Source of the DNA: Dolichospermum compactum NIES-806
GTDB taxonomy: Bacteria; Cyanobacteriota; Cyanobacteriia; Cyanobacteriales; Nostocaceae
Direction of reading: 5' to 3'
Length of the DNA: 64,000 nt
Assembly: GCF_002368115.1 (NCBI RefSeq)
Contig: NZ_AP018316.1
Coordinates: forward strand, 1,519,136-1,583,135
Positions 55,317-63,825 of this stretch are shown here, piece after piece. The notes beneath the pieces are model-generated. The model saw nothing but the letters and a program-made list of their open reading frames with translations. It was not told the origin of the DNA and did no database searches. Within the stretch, counting starts at the first letter, position 1, and the number at the start of each line of letters is the position of its first letter. The position numbers and the translations under genes are program-made.

Positions 55317-55631
55317 TTAGTAGCGACGGTCTCCACCGCCACCACGATTGCCCCAACTTCCGCCGCCACCACGAGAAGAACCTCTGTCCTCCTTGGGCTT
55401 GGCCTTGTTTACGCGCAGAGAACGTCCCATCCATTCAGCACTATCTAGCGCTTCAATCGCTTTTGCCTCGTCCGCTTCTGATCCCATTTCCACAAAGGCA
55501 AAACCTCGTGGGCGACCAGTTTCCCGGTCTGTAGGTAGCTGCACACGATTAACTGTTCCGTACTCCGCAAAAGCCTGTTTCAGGTCTTCTTCTGTTACCT
55601 GATAGGACAAATTACCAACGTAAATCGACAT
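55317..55631 (-). CDS. RRM-type RNA-binding protein with Gly-rich tail
   Basis: A 104-residue protein with one RRM (1-82): RNP2 is IYVGNL (3-8) and RNP1 RGFAFVEM (about 43-50). A short Arg/Ser/Gly-rich tail (SSRGGGGSWGNRGGGGDRRY) ends it. This is the Rbp family; in Anabaena several members are cold-induced. The following rpsU would be in the same transcript, which matches the known rbpA1 arrangement, but the symbol is left blank because paralogues are numerous. Confidence 0.93.
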   Translation of the reverse strand: MSIYVGNLSYQVTEEDLKQAFAEYGTVNRVQLPTDRETGRPRGFAFVEMGSEADEAKAIEALDSAEWMGRSLRVNKAKPKEDRGSSRGGGGSWGNRGGGGDRRY

Positions 55632-55836
55632 AGAAGAGGGTCTCCCAAACCAGAGAGTGTAGAGAGTTAGATTCGGAGAGACGTATTTAAAAAAATCTTA
55701 AAACGACTTACTCAACCGAAAATAATCTTTTATATCCCCAAGTATAGCACTACATGAGAATATTAACCCATAATGAACAAATTTTCCCAACAAAATTACC
55801 AGCATTGTCAAGAAATTCTTCATGACAAACACTGTT

Positions 55837-56691
55837 CTAGTGGGAAGTAACCCGTGTGAGAATGCTTTGCGCTTCTTGACACAGTACCTCATGATTTTGA
55901 TAATTACTCGCCAGTAATTCCCCCCATTGATGAATGTCGCCGGTGTTATATTTTAATGGTGTGCAGTCAAAATGTGTAAAGTTGCCACCTGCTTCTGTCA
56001 AGATTAGTTCAGGAGCAGCCATATCCCAGTCTTTAGGTGCGGATTTACCGGAAAGGGAAATGTAAACATCTGCTTGCTGTTCAACTATCGCGGCAATTTT
56101 GCAACCGACGCTACCAATTGCTTTTTGATTTTGACAAGGCAGGTGCTGTAGCAGATATTCTAACCTATCATTGCGGTGTGAGCGACTGACCACCAAAATT
56201 AGATCTTGGATATTTTTATGGGAGTTCAGTCGTACAGGTAAAGAACCTGTTGCAGTTTCGATAAAAGTCCCACCACCTCTAGTAGCATAATATAACTTTT
56301 GTGTCTCTGGAACTGCCACAACGGCTAACATTGTCTGTGTTCCTTGAACTAAGGCAATATGAATTGCATATTCTCCAGTTTTGTTGATAAAGTCCCTTGT
56401 CCCATCTAATGGATCAATAATCCATACCCACTCGGCAGGATTTTTTCCCTGTTGTGATTTATAAGTTTCTTCGCTGATATATCCAAAGTCTTCATCACCT
56501 AAAGCGGCTTGTAACTGTGACAAGACATATTCACTGACGGCTAAATCTGCCACTGTAACGGGTTCGCTGTCTTTATACTGAATATCTAAATTTGGTGCGG
56601 CAGCAGTACCGTGATAATAAGAACTCAGGAGACTGGCTGCACCCCAACCTACCTTCCGTGCAATTGTTAATATTTCAGATAAGTCTTTCAT
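55837..56691 (-). CDS. Inositol monophosphatase family phosphatase, CysQ-like
   Basis: The 284-residue product has the metal-dependent lithium-sensitive phosphatase motifs: EE in GYISEETY (about 72-76), DPLDGTRDF (about 94-102) and WDMAAPELILTEAGG (about 221-235). The sequence style resembles CysQ, which hydrolyses 3'-phosphoadenosine 5'-phosphate, more than SuhB-type inositol monophosphatases; this is inference. It lies minus-strand behind the PfkB kinase and a small membrane frame. Confidence 0.87.
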   Translation of the reverse strand: MKDLSEILTIARKVGWGAASLLSSYYHGTAAAPNLDIQYKDSEPVTVADLAVSEYVLSQLQAALGDEDFGYISEETYKSQQGKNPAEWVWIIDPLDGTRDFINKTGEYAIHIALVQGTQTMLAVVAVPETQKLYYATRGGGTFIETATGSLPVRLNSHKNIQDLILVVSRSHRNDRLEYLLQHLPCQNQKAIGSVGCKIAAIVEQQADVYISLSGKSAPKDWDMAAPELILTEAGGNFTHFDCTPLKYNTGDIHQWGELLASNYQNHEVLCQEAQSILTRVTSH

Positions 56692-56740
56692 TTGGAGACA
56701 AATTTGGGTGGAATAGGAAAATTAAATACTATAGCAGGAG

Positions 56741-56941
56741 TCAAGTGTGAGCTTTCGCAAATATACATAATAGTAATGGACAGAAAATAGCTACAGGTAA
56801 ATGACTAAAAAAACAGCCATAGATCACAAAATAAGATAATTGGGATGCGATGTAGTAGGCGATCGCCACTATTACCTGTTTCCACCAAGTAACCCGACGC
56901 AAGTTAAATATATCCAGTTGAGGACGGAAATCAATAAACAT
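56741..56941 (-). CDS. Short membrane protein, perhaps a truncated MASE1 start
   Basis: A 66-residue frame beginning 10 bases after the PfkB stop codon. Residues 19-40 (WKQVIVAIAYYIASQLSYFV) recall the first helices of MASE1 sensor domains, and a second hydrophobic stretch follows, but the rest of any sensor is missing. A T-run (TTTTTTT) after YG could have caused a frameshift. Either a small membrane protein or a gene remnant. Confidence 0.4.
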   Translation of the reverse strand: MFIDFRPQLDIFNLRRVTWWKQVIVAIAYYIASQLSYFVIYGCFFSHLPVAIFCPLLLCIFAKAHT

Positions 56942-56950
56942 AATTAAGTA

Positions 56951-57814
56951 TCAAACATTTAAATTCAACCAAGGGCGCGTACCGAAGTGTTTGCACGCCT
57001 CCGCAGCAATATTCCCAGCTAATGCTAATGCTTCTATAAAATTTGTCTCCAGGATATAGTGACAGAAAGCACCGTGAAAAATATCTCCTGCTCCTAGTGT
57101 ATCAACGGGCTGTATTTTTGGCACATTAACTACACCTGACTGATCAGGAGTTAAGTATTGGATGGGGTTTTCCCCTTGAGTAATGGCAATATAAGGAATG
57201 TTAAAATTTTGTAAATAGGCAAAAACGTCTTCCTGATTTTCGCAGTTAGGCGGATAGAAATTAGCAGAACAAATAGCATAATTTACAAAGGGTAATATTT
57301 CTGCAAATCCTGGTTTCCAGCTACCACCATCAATGACAACTGGAATATTCTGAATATTAGCACTTTGGGCAATGATTTTGCTTACTTCCATTTGATGCCC
57401 ATCAATTAATACAATATCAATATCCTGTAAAATATTTGCAGGGATAGAAGTAATATTTGCCTGAGTTTTAACGGCATTAATAGAAATTACCGCTCTTTCA
57501 CCTGTACCTTGCGTAACAACAATTGAAGAAACAGGTGGTGGTCTTTTCCCGTAGGGGTATAAGTCAATAATTGCAATTTGGTAATTCTCTAAATCGCTAC
57601 ATATTAACTGTGTGATATGGTGCGAACCCAATACACCTAAAACTGTAGATTGGTTACCTAAATGACTGAAAGTGACTGCGGCATTTGTTGCGGGTCCTCC
57701 TGCTGCTACAGTATAGTCAGTGGCAACTAATTTTTGATTATTTTGGGGGGGAGAATCCGCGAGATAAATGAAATCTAAGGTAATTAAACCGACAAATAAG
57801 CCAGATTTGCTCAT
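56951..57814 (-). CDS. PfkB family sugar/nucleoside kinase
   Basis: A 287-residue ribokinase-fold enzyme: GGPATNAAVTFSHLG (about 34-48) and the signature DTLGAGDIFHGAFCHYI with the catalytic Asp (about 244-260). The residues that set sugar specificity cannot be read. It is upstream of the small membrane frame and the phosphatase on the same strand. Confidence 0.88.
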   Translation of the reverse strand: MSKSGLFVGLITLDFIYLADSPPQNNQKLVATDYTVAAGGPATNAAVTFSHLGNQSTVLGVLGSHHITQLICSDLENYQIAIIDLYPYGKRPPPVSSIVVTQGTGERAVISINAVKTQANITSIPANILQDIDIVLIDGHQMEVSKIIAQSANIQNIPVVIDGGSWKPGFAEILPFVNYAICSANFYPPNCENQEDVFAYLQNFNIPYIAITQGENPIQYLTPDQSGVVNVPKIQPVDTLGAGDIFHGAFCHYILETNFIEALALAGNIAAEACKHFGTRPWLNLNV

Positions 57815-57983
57815 TGCTAATTGGTAACTTGCTTAAAGTGTTAAGTAGGGGTAGCACTCTCGTACCTACCCCAAATTATAGGAAAGTTTATGAATTTAAT
57901 GTAGGGGTAGCACCCCCGTACCTACCCATATGGGGCAACTACAGGGGATTTGTCCCTAAATTTGGGGCAACCACAGTGGTGCT
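57815..57983. repeat. Tandem GTAGGGGTAGCAC...GTACCTACC palindromes
   Basis: Two copies of GTAGGGGTAGCACNCYCGTACCTACCC (about 57845-57871 and 57901-57927), and then GGGGCAACTACAGGGG/GGGGCAACCACAG words. Hairpin-forming intergenic repeats; no gene. Confidence 0.65.
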
Positions 57984-58076
57984 GTGATCAAACCAGAAGA
58001 TTTTCACAAGGTTGATAGTGATGATTATGTGATTCATGAAGGAGGAGAAAAAATCTATTTTTTAATTAGGTGTTAA
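57984..58076 (+). pseudogene. Fragment of a bacterial PH-domain protein
   Basis: A 30-codon frame (IKPEDFHKVDSDDYVIHEGG, then EKIYFLIRC stop) resembles the first strands of small PH-domain proteins common in cyanobacteria. It is cut at about 58070, where it meets a 155-base duplicate of the STAND gene interior. Hence a fusion or deletion junction. Confidence 0.45.
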
Positions 58077-58222
58077 GGAATTATTTCTTCGTTCTATCAA
58101 TACATATCCAGCATTTTCAAAGTCGTGAATATATTCATAATGATAATAAGCTTCAAAGGCTTTCTTCGCATCCTCGCTTGTACGAATATTTTTCACACTA
58201 CCTCTCCAAAATTCGGCTGCCT
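58068..58222 (-). repeat. Duplicate of an internal segment of the STAND-TPR gene
   Basis: Matches 59333-59487 with only about seven substitutions. In the reading frame of the source it encodes KAAEFWRGSVKNIRT...AYYHYE...ENAGYVLIERR, then NNSLTPN and a stop. It lies directly behind, and partly under, the last codons of the 869-residue gene in a different frame. Confidence 0.85.
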
Positions 58223-60802
58223 TTTGGGGGGGGTTATTATTTTTTGAATTGCTTTTTGAACTCTCTCAACTTGTCGAGGAACTCCCCCCTCTGTAAAGAA
58301 TATTATGGCTTGCTCAAAATTTATCTGACTATTTTGAAAGTTACCCATTTTCTGATATGTTAAACCTAATTGGAAGTAAGCTGCTCCTAAATGATATCTA
58401 TTAGCATTAATTTTATTCAGTATTTTTATTGATTCTGAATGTTGGGAGAGAGCTTCTTGAAAATTATCTTGGATGCGAGCAAGTTCTGCTAAACCAGTTA
58501 AAGCCTGAGCTACAAACAGATTATGTTCAGGATTATATTTAACTGCTTCAGAAGATTCCAGGGAAAGCATATATGGGTTCGTGTTCCCGTAAAATTGAGT
58601 TTTTTGTTGAGAGAATTTTATTACTTCATGATACATTATCAAAGATTTTTGAATATTCCCTAAATTTTTGTAAATTATGCCTAACGCTTGTAACAGATAG
58701 ATTTTACGCCATACAATAATATCTATATCTACTTCATTTTCTACACCCGACTTAATAAGCAAAGTTTCCATATTAGCCACAACATAACATAATCTTTTAG
58801 CCAAAACTTGAGCAAGAACCCCATAAGATAATCTTTTTGTGAAAAATTTATCAACAACCGATGTTTTTTCTAGATTCAAGTATGAGTATATAACAGCTAA
58901 GTGTATAGATATATGTATTTGATATCTTTTTATTTTTAACTTTAAACTTGGACTTACTTTTCCCATTATGGTTGCTAACCATGATTTGGTTAGTTCCAAA
59001 ATATTTAGACCTGCTTCCAGTTCCCAGCTATTTATATAGCAGATAGATAAATGCATTTTATTTTTTAATATCAACAATATAATATCATCATATTTTGTAT
59101 CTATCTTATTATTTTCAAAACCATCTAAAAGAGAATTTGCCAGTGCTAGTGATTTATTACAGTAGTTAATTGCTATGTTTATATTTCCTAAGAGCATATT
59201 GATTCCACCTTTAATAGAATAAATACTTGCTATTATATATTGAGATTTTATGTTTTTGATGATGAAATCCAATATAGATGTTATTTGCACGAATCCTACC
59301 GATCGATGGTAAGAAAAAGCAAGAGTTTCATCAGGTGTGAAGGAATTATGTCTTCGTTCTATCAATACATATCCAGCATTTTCAAAGTCATGAATACATT
59401 CATAATGATAATAAGCTTCAAAGGCTTTCTTCGCATCCTCGATTGTGCGAATATTTTTCACACTACCTCTCCAAAATTCGGCTGCTTTGCGGTTAACTTC
59501 CTCCCATTCTTGACTTGATTTTAACCTGTTTATGCTCTCTTCTTTAATCACTGGATGCAGCCAATACTTCCCCTTAGCAAATTCAAACAAACGCAAATTT
59601 CTTAAAGTTCTAATTATATAGATACACTGTTGCTGGTCAGGAATATCCCACAGCAAAGCTAGTAAAGCATCTTCAGTCACTTGCGGTATATCCTGATAGC
59701 GATAACATCCTAACCGACACAGTAACTTATAAGCACTGGGATTTAAAATTTGCAATCTCTCAAATTGAGTGACAACTAAATTTTCTAATCCTCTTTCCAC
59801 CAAAGTACAATTTTCTTGCCAATAAGCAGTTGCATCTCCTTCATAATTTGTTTCTATTGACCCAACCAAGATATGCATGGCTTTGGCATTACCCCCATAT
59901 TTTATGTGCATTTCTTCTAGTAAAGAAACATCAATCTCAAGTTCGTGAAATGCGAAAAATTTCTGCCATGCTGAACTACTCAAGTTACTTAAATAATAAT
60001 GATAAATTACATCAACCCGGTCGTCAAATAAACATTCTCTACTCGTAATTATTGTAAATGACCGCACAGTTGCATCAGCTAATATCTTCAATAGTTCTAA
60101 ATAACGACTATGATTTTGAATAAACTTACCGTGTTTATCTAGTACAGGTTCTAAGTTATCAATTAATATTCCGACCCGACGATTTTGCAAGTGTTTTTTG
60201 AATCTTATCAGTGTAATACCAAATTCCCTTCCTAGTTCTTCTTGAAAGTATTGTTTCAGCCATTCGTCAACTATGGTTTCAACGCTAGTGATATTCTCTG
60301 TTTCCCTAGCCATTTCTAGGGATAAAACTAAATCAAAGCCGTGATTATCTAAATATTGCTTGGCTAAAGTTGTTTTACCTGTTCCTCCTGGTGCCTGAAT
60401 AACAATTATTTTTTGATGTTGATTGAAGAGAGTATTTAGCTTTTTTAAGTCATCATCTCTACCGAAAAAATTAGCACCTTTATTCTCAACAGGAAAGAAG
60501 TCTTGATGGCAACTATCTGTAACACTTATATCTTTTGAAGCTAAAACACTGTCTATGTCAATTTCGTATAATATTTTTAATGCCACAAATACGGATTTAA
60601 TTGCATACTCTTCAGCACGCTGCTTTCTTAATATCTTGTGAATAGTATCTCTACTTATTGTTACACCATTATATTCCAGTTGTATTTGTATCCATTTAAT
60701 CCTATTACGAGGATTAATACATTCCTTGGCAAGGGTATCAATTATTTTCTTCTCACCCACACTAGTGAGTATGTAAGTACTCCGATTTCTAGTATTCTTC
60801 AT
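58193..60802 (-). CDS. STAND NTPase with N-terminal HTH-like and C-terminal TPR regions
   Basis: An 869-residue protein. Residues 1-90 are a helical DNA-binding-like domain (SVGEKKIIDTLAKE, ITISRDTIHKILRK-type helix-turn-helix pattern). The NTPase follows: FFGRDDDLKKL (112-122), Walker A APGGTGKTT (137-145), Walker B VGILIDNLEPVL (about 209-221) and winged-helix region LWDIPDQQQC...FAKGKYWLHPVIKEES. Residues 480-850 are TPR-like (NIQKSLIMYHEVIKFSQ, NFQEALSQHSESIKILN, AAYFQLGLTYQKMGNFQ). ATG 60802 is chosen: AGGTG lies 5 bases before it, while the upstream TTG has none. The last 13 codons run through a C8 tract into a duplicated segment out of frame. Class: NB-ARC/MalT-like switches; ligand unknown. 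Confidence 0.85.
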   Translation of the reverse strand: MKNTRNRSTYILTSVGEKKIIDTLAKECINPRNRIKWIQIQLEYNGVTISRDTIHKILRKQRAEEYAIKSVFVALKILYEIDIDSVLASKDISVTDSCHQDFFPVENKGANFFGRDDDLKKLNTLFNQHQKIIVIQAPGGTGKTTLAKQYLDNHGFDLVLSLEMARETENITSVETIVDEWLKQYFQEELGREFGITLIRFKKHLQNRRVGILIDNLEPVLDKHGKFIQNHSRYLELLKILADATVRSFTIITSRECLFDDRVDVIYHYYLSNLSSSAWQKFFAFHELEIDVSLLEEMHIKYGGNAKAMHILVGSIETNYEGDATAYWQENCTLVERGLENLVVTQFERLQILNPSAYKLLCRLGCYRYQDIPQVTEDALLALLWDIPDQQQCIYIIRTLRNLRLFEFAKGKYWLHPVIKEESINRLKSSQEWEEVNRKAAEFWRGSVKNIRTIEDAKKAFEAYYHYECIHDFENAGYVLIERRHNSFTPDETLAFSYHRSVGFVQITSILDFIIKNIKSQYIIASIYSIKGGINMLLGNINIAINYCNKSLALANSLLDGFENNKIDTKYDDIILLILKNKMHLSICYINSWELEAGLNILELTKSWLATIMGKVSPSLKLKIKRYQIHISIHLAVIYSYLNLEKTSVVDKFFTKRLSYGVLAQVLAKRLCYVVANMETLLIKSGVENEVDIDIIVWRKIYLLQALGIIYKNLGNIQKSLIMYHEVIKFSQQKTQFYGNTNPYMLSLESSEAVKYNPEHNLFVAQALTGLAELARIQDNFQEALSQHSESIKILNKINANRYHLGAAYFQLGLTYQKMGNFQNSQINFEQAIIFFTEGGVPRQVERVQKAIQKIITPPKRQPNFGEVV

Positions 60803-60820
60803 CACACCTGCCAAAAATTA

Positions 60821-60934
60821 CGAATTTAACGAAGTTAATGACACTTGTGCGAAGTTAATTTTTCTCCACCAGTGCTTAGAAAGGAACTATACCATGATTT
60901 CCAGAATTTTCATTGACGAACTTTACTTAACTTC
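60821..60934. promoter_or_regulatory. CGAAGTTAA repeats upstream of the STAND gene
   Basis: CGAATTTAA (60821-60829), CGAAGTTAA (60830-60838) and CGAAGTTAA (60850-60858) are direct copies; TTAACTTC (60927-60934) is an inverted one. They lie 20-130 bases before the STAND start, whose product has an HTH-like N-terminus, so they may be operator repeats. Confidence 0.5.
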
Positions 60935-60936
60935 AC

Positions 60937-61958
60937 GGTACAGGAACAGTTTATACCGTTACCGCCACCGACGCAGATGCAGGTACAACCCTTACCTACA
61001 GTTTATCTGGTACGGATGCTAACCGCTTTGATATCACTAACGTTGCTGTCACCTTCAAAACCGCTCCTAACTTTGAAGTTCCCACCGACAACGGTGCAAA
61101 TAACGTTTACGATATCAACGTTATCGCTAGTGATGGTACATCAAACACCACACAAGCCGTAACCATTACCGTCACCGACGTTAATGATGTTCAATCCTAC
61201 CTTCCGCACCCTAAACTGTCACACAACGAAAATTGGTCGTTTGGAGATTTGGTTTTAGCGAACTGCTTGCAGCAGCGCTTCGCTATCGCCTACCAATATT
61301 TCTTGGTTTTGGTACAAAACACAACATTAAATGGGGATAAAAATCAGAAAGAACCGATTGTGACACCGGGGGGTGCGGAATGTGGGTTCAATCCTCCAGC
61401 AGCTACACATTAAACTCCAGCCAAATAGACCTAGCTTTAACAGGAACCGTGAACATTAACGGTGCTGGAAACAGCCTCAATAATATCCTTTTTGGTAACA
61501 GTGGTAATAATATTCTCGATGGTGGTGCTGGTAATGATACTATCAGAGCCTCTAGAGGGAATGATACCTTAACTGGTGGACTAGGTACGGATAACTTAAC
61601 AGGGGGTTTGGGTAATGACAGGTTAGTTTATACCGACTTAACCCATTCCTTGTTAAGTGGAATTGATATCATCAAGGATTTTAACAATAGTACGGACACT
61701 GACCGTTTTGTAGTTAGCACTGCCCGGTTTGTGTTTAATAATGTCGGTGTAGTTAGCTCACTAAATGCCACAGCTATTGGTAGCAAATTAACTACTAGTA
61801 ATTTTGGTGCTAATGCGGCTGCATTATTTACTATAGGGTCAAATAGCTATGTAGCTATTAATGATAGCGCTGCTGGTTTTAATGCTCTTAGTGATGCCAT
61901 TGTGGACATTACGGGATACAAGGGTACTTTATCTACTAGTAGCTTTGTGACTGTTTAA
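60937..61958 (+). pseudogene. Interrupted cadherin-like/RTX surface protein gene, 3' part
   Basis: The left part (60937-61196) encodes a cadherin-type domain: TGTVYTVTATDADAGTTLTY, FKTAPNFEVPTDNGANNVYD, VTITVTDVNDVQS. The right part (61386-61958) encodes RTX nonapeptides (GNSGNNILDGGAGNDTIRA, GGLGTDNLTGGLGNDRL) and a terminal domain ending FNALSDAIVDITGYKGTL and SFVTV, the 'bluetail'-type ending of cyanobacterial surface proteins. A 189-bp element plus an 8-base duplication separates them and shifts the frame. Removing the insert restores DVNDVQSSSSYTLNSSQ. The 5' part of the gene is missing upstream of 60937. Confidence 0.85.
61197..61385. mobile_element. 189-bp element with terminal inverted repeats and 8-base target duplication
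   Basis: The ends CTACCTTCCGCACCC...TGTCACA (61197-61223) and its counterpart at 61359-61385 match at 20 of 27 positions. Both flanks are GTTCAATC (61189-61196 and 61386-61393). It codes for no transposase; it includes the dispersed AACTGCTTGCAGCAGCGCTTCGC word. It interrupts the RTX gene. Confidence 0.88.
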
Positions 61959-61986
61959 GCTACGTAGCGGTAATATTGCAAGAGTC

Positions 61987-62019
61987 AGATACCCGATTTT
62001 TCTAAGAAGTCGGGTATCT
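61987..62019 (+). terminator. Stem-loop behind the RTX gene
   Basis: AGATACCCGA (61987-61996) pairs perfectly with TCGGGTATCT (62010-62019), followed by TGTTGGT. It is placed 28 bases after the RTX stop codon and is a likely terminator. Confidence 0.6.
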
Positions 62020-62116
62020 TGTTGGTAAAAAAGCCCCTTCTCCTTCACAAGGGGGTAAAATAGTAAAATGACAGGCGCTGCTGTTATTGTCTATAAAACA
62101 ACTATCACTAAAATAT

Positions 62117-62635
62117 ATGACAACCAACCCACCAATTCTCACTTATACTCTGGAAGAAATATTATCTCGTTTGGATCAAAAGATAGAGAAGCAATTTACC
62201 GAAGTCAACCAAAAAATGGATCGGCAATCTGCTGAAGTCAATCAAAAGTTTACTGAAGTCAATCAAAAGTTTGCTGAAGTTAATCAAAAACTAGAAACTA
62301 TTGATGGTAGACTAAATAAACTGGAAATTGGACAAGCAGAACTATCAGGGGAAATTAAAACCTTAGATAAAAAACTATCTGGGGAAATTAAAACCCTAGA
62401 CGAAAAACTATCAGGGGAAATTAAAACCCTAGACGAAAAACTATCAGGGGAAATTAAAACCCTAGACGAAAAACTATCAGGGGAAATTAAAACCCTAGAC
62501 GAAAAAGTTATTGGTATTGATAAAAGACTAGATAGCCAAGAATTTATTAATCGTGGAGTTCTAGTAGCAGTGATTATCGCCTTAATTAGTGGAGTAGTCA
62601 AACTCTTCGGTTTCTTCCCCACTGGTAAAATCTGA
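62117..62635 (+). CDS. Coiled-coil membrane-anchored protein, tandem copy 1
   Basis: A 172-residue protein. The N-terminus MTTNPPILTYTLEEILSRLD is followed by repeats of FTEVNQKM/FAEVNQK, a spacer LETIDGRLNKLEIGQAE, five 11-residue units LSGEIKTLDEK, then VIGIDKRLDSQEF and a C-terminal membrane helix (VLVAVIIALISGVVKLFGFF). The eleven-residue period favours a right-handed coiled coil, anchored by its C-terminus. ATG 62117 is common to all three copies. Function unknown; such proteins are sometimes labelled DUF1640-like, which I cannot confirm. Confidence 0.75.
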   Translation: MTTNPPILTYTLEEILSRLDQKIEKQFTEVNQKMDRQSAEVNQKFTEVNQKFAEVNQKLETIDGRLNKLEIGQAELSGEIKTLDKKLSGEIKTLDEKLSGEIKTLDEKLSGEIKTLDEKLSGEIKTLDEKVIGIDKRLDSQEFINRGVLVAVIIALISGVVKLFGFFPTGKI

Positions 62636-62704
62636 AAACCTTAATTGTTAGTAAAATGACAGGTGCTGCTGTTATTGTCTATAAAACAACTATCACCAAA
62701 ATAT

Positions 62705-63202
62705 ATGACAACGAACCCACCAACTCTCACCTATACCCTCGAAGAAATATTGTCTCGTCTGGATCAAAAGATAGAGAAGCAATTTACCGAAGTCAACCAA
62801 AAAATGGAGAAGCAATTTACCGAAGTCAATCAAAAAATGGATCGGCAATCTGCTGAAGTCAATCAAAAGTTTGCTGAAGTCAACCAAAAACTAGAAACTA
62901 TTGATGGTAGACTGAATAAACTGGAAATCGGACAAGCAGAACTATCAGGGGAAATTAAAACCCTAGAAGAAAAACTATCAGGGGAAATTAAAACCTTAGA
63001 TGAAAAACTATCAGGGGAAATTAAAACCCTAGACGAAAAACTATCAGGGGAAATTAAAACCCTAGACGAAAAAGTTATTGGTATTGATAAAAGACTAGAT
63101 AACCAAGAATTTATTAATCGTGGAGTTCTAGTAGCAGTGATTATCGCCTTAATTAGTGGAGTAGTCAAACTCTTCGGTTTCTTCCCCACTGGTAAAATCT
63201 GA
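62705..63202 (+). CDS. Coiled-coil membrane-anchored protein, tandem copy 2
   Basis: A 165-residue paralogue of the preceding gene, 588 bases downstream start to start, with the same N- and C-terminal parts. It has an extra KQFTEVNQKMEKQFTEVNQ section and four LSGEIKT units (the first with LEEK). The leader AAAATGACAGGTGCTGCTG is duplicated with the gene, so promoter and ribosome-binding elements were copied. Confidence 0.75.
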   Translation: MTTNPPTLTYTLEEILSRLDQKIEKQFTEVNQKMEKQFTEVNQKMDRQSAEVNQKFAEVNQKLETIDGRLNKLEIGQAELSGEIKTLEEKLSGEIKTLDEKLSGEIKTLDEKLSGEIKTLDEKVIGIDKRLDNQEFINRGVLVAVIIALISGVVKLFGFFPTGKI

Positions 63203-63271
63203 AAACCTTAATTGTTAGTAAAATGACAGGTGCTGCTGTTATTGTCTATAAAACAACTATCACCAAAATAT

Positions 63272-63715
63272 ATGACAACCAACCCACCAACTCTCACCTA
63301 TACCCTCGAAGAAATATTGTCTCGTCTGGATCAAAAGATAGAGAAGCAATTTACCGGAGTCAACCAAAAAATGGAGAAGCAATTTACCGAAGTCAATCAA
63401 AAAATGGAGAAGCAATTTGCTGAAGTCAATCAAAAAATGGATCGGCAATTTACCGAAGTCAATCAAAAACTAGAAACTATTGATAGTAGACTAAATAAAC
63501 TGGAAATTGGTCAGGCAGAACTATCTGGGGAAATTAAGACTCTAGATGAAAAACTATCTGGGGAAATTAAGACCCTAGATGAAAAAGTTAGTGGTATTGA
63601 TAAGAGGTTAGATAATCAAGAATTTATTAATCGTGGAGCTCTAGTAGCAGTGATTATAGCTTTAATTAGTGGAGTAGTCAAACTATTCGGTTTCTTTCCC
63701 ACCGGTAAAATCTGA
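63272..63715 (+). CDS. Coiled-coil membrane-anchored protein, tandem copy 3
   Basis: A 147-residue paralogue with three KQFTEVNQKME-type repeats but only two LSGEIKTLDEK units and VSGIDKRLDNQEF; C-terminal membrane helix as in the others. The start is 567 bases after that of copy 2. Codons in this copy differ more (for example TCTGGGGAAATTAAGAC), so it is the most diverged. Confidence 0.75.
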   Translation: MTTNPPTLTYTLEEILSRLDQKIEKQFTGVNQKMEKQFTEVNQKMEKQFAEVNQKMDRQFTEVNQKLETIDSRLNKLEIGQAELSGEIKTLDEKLSGEIKTLDEKVSGIDKRLDNQEFINRGALVAVIIALISGVVKLFGFFPTGKI

Positions 63716-63825
63716 AAACCCTAATTGTATACAAAACTCATTTTTAGTCATAGAAAATATGAAAAGCAATTCTACCCAAGCAAATCACATATATTGTTGC
63801 TGTCAATATATCAGCAAAAATATAT

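Noticed and set aside
55213..55434. Minus-strand frame overlapping the RNA-binding protein gene end
   Set aside because: It is the Gly-rich tail of the RRM gene read in another frame.
61386..61958. The RTX part as an intact independent gene starting near 61380
   Set aside because: Its apparent start lies inside the inserted element, and removal of the element fuses it in frame to the upstream cadherin domain.
62284..63466. Long minus-strand frames opposite the three coiled-coil genes
   Set aside because: They are mirror frames of the repeated coding units (FSSRVLISPDS repeats); the plus frames have a coherent coiled coil plus membrane helix and a shared ATG.
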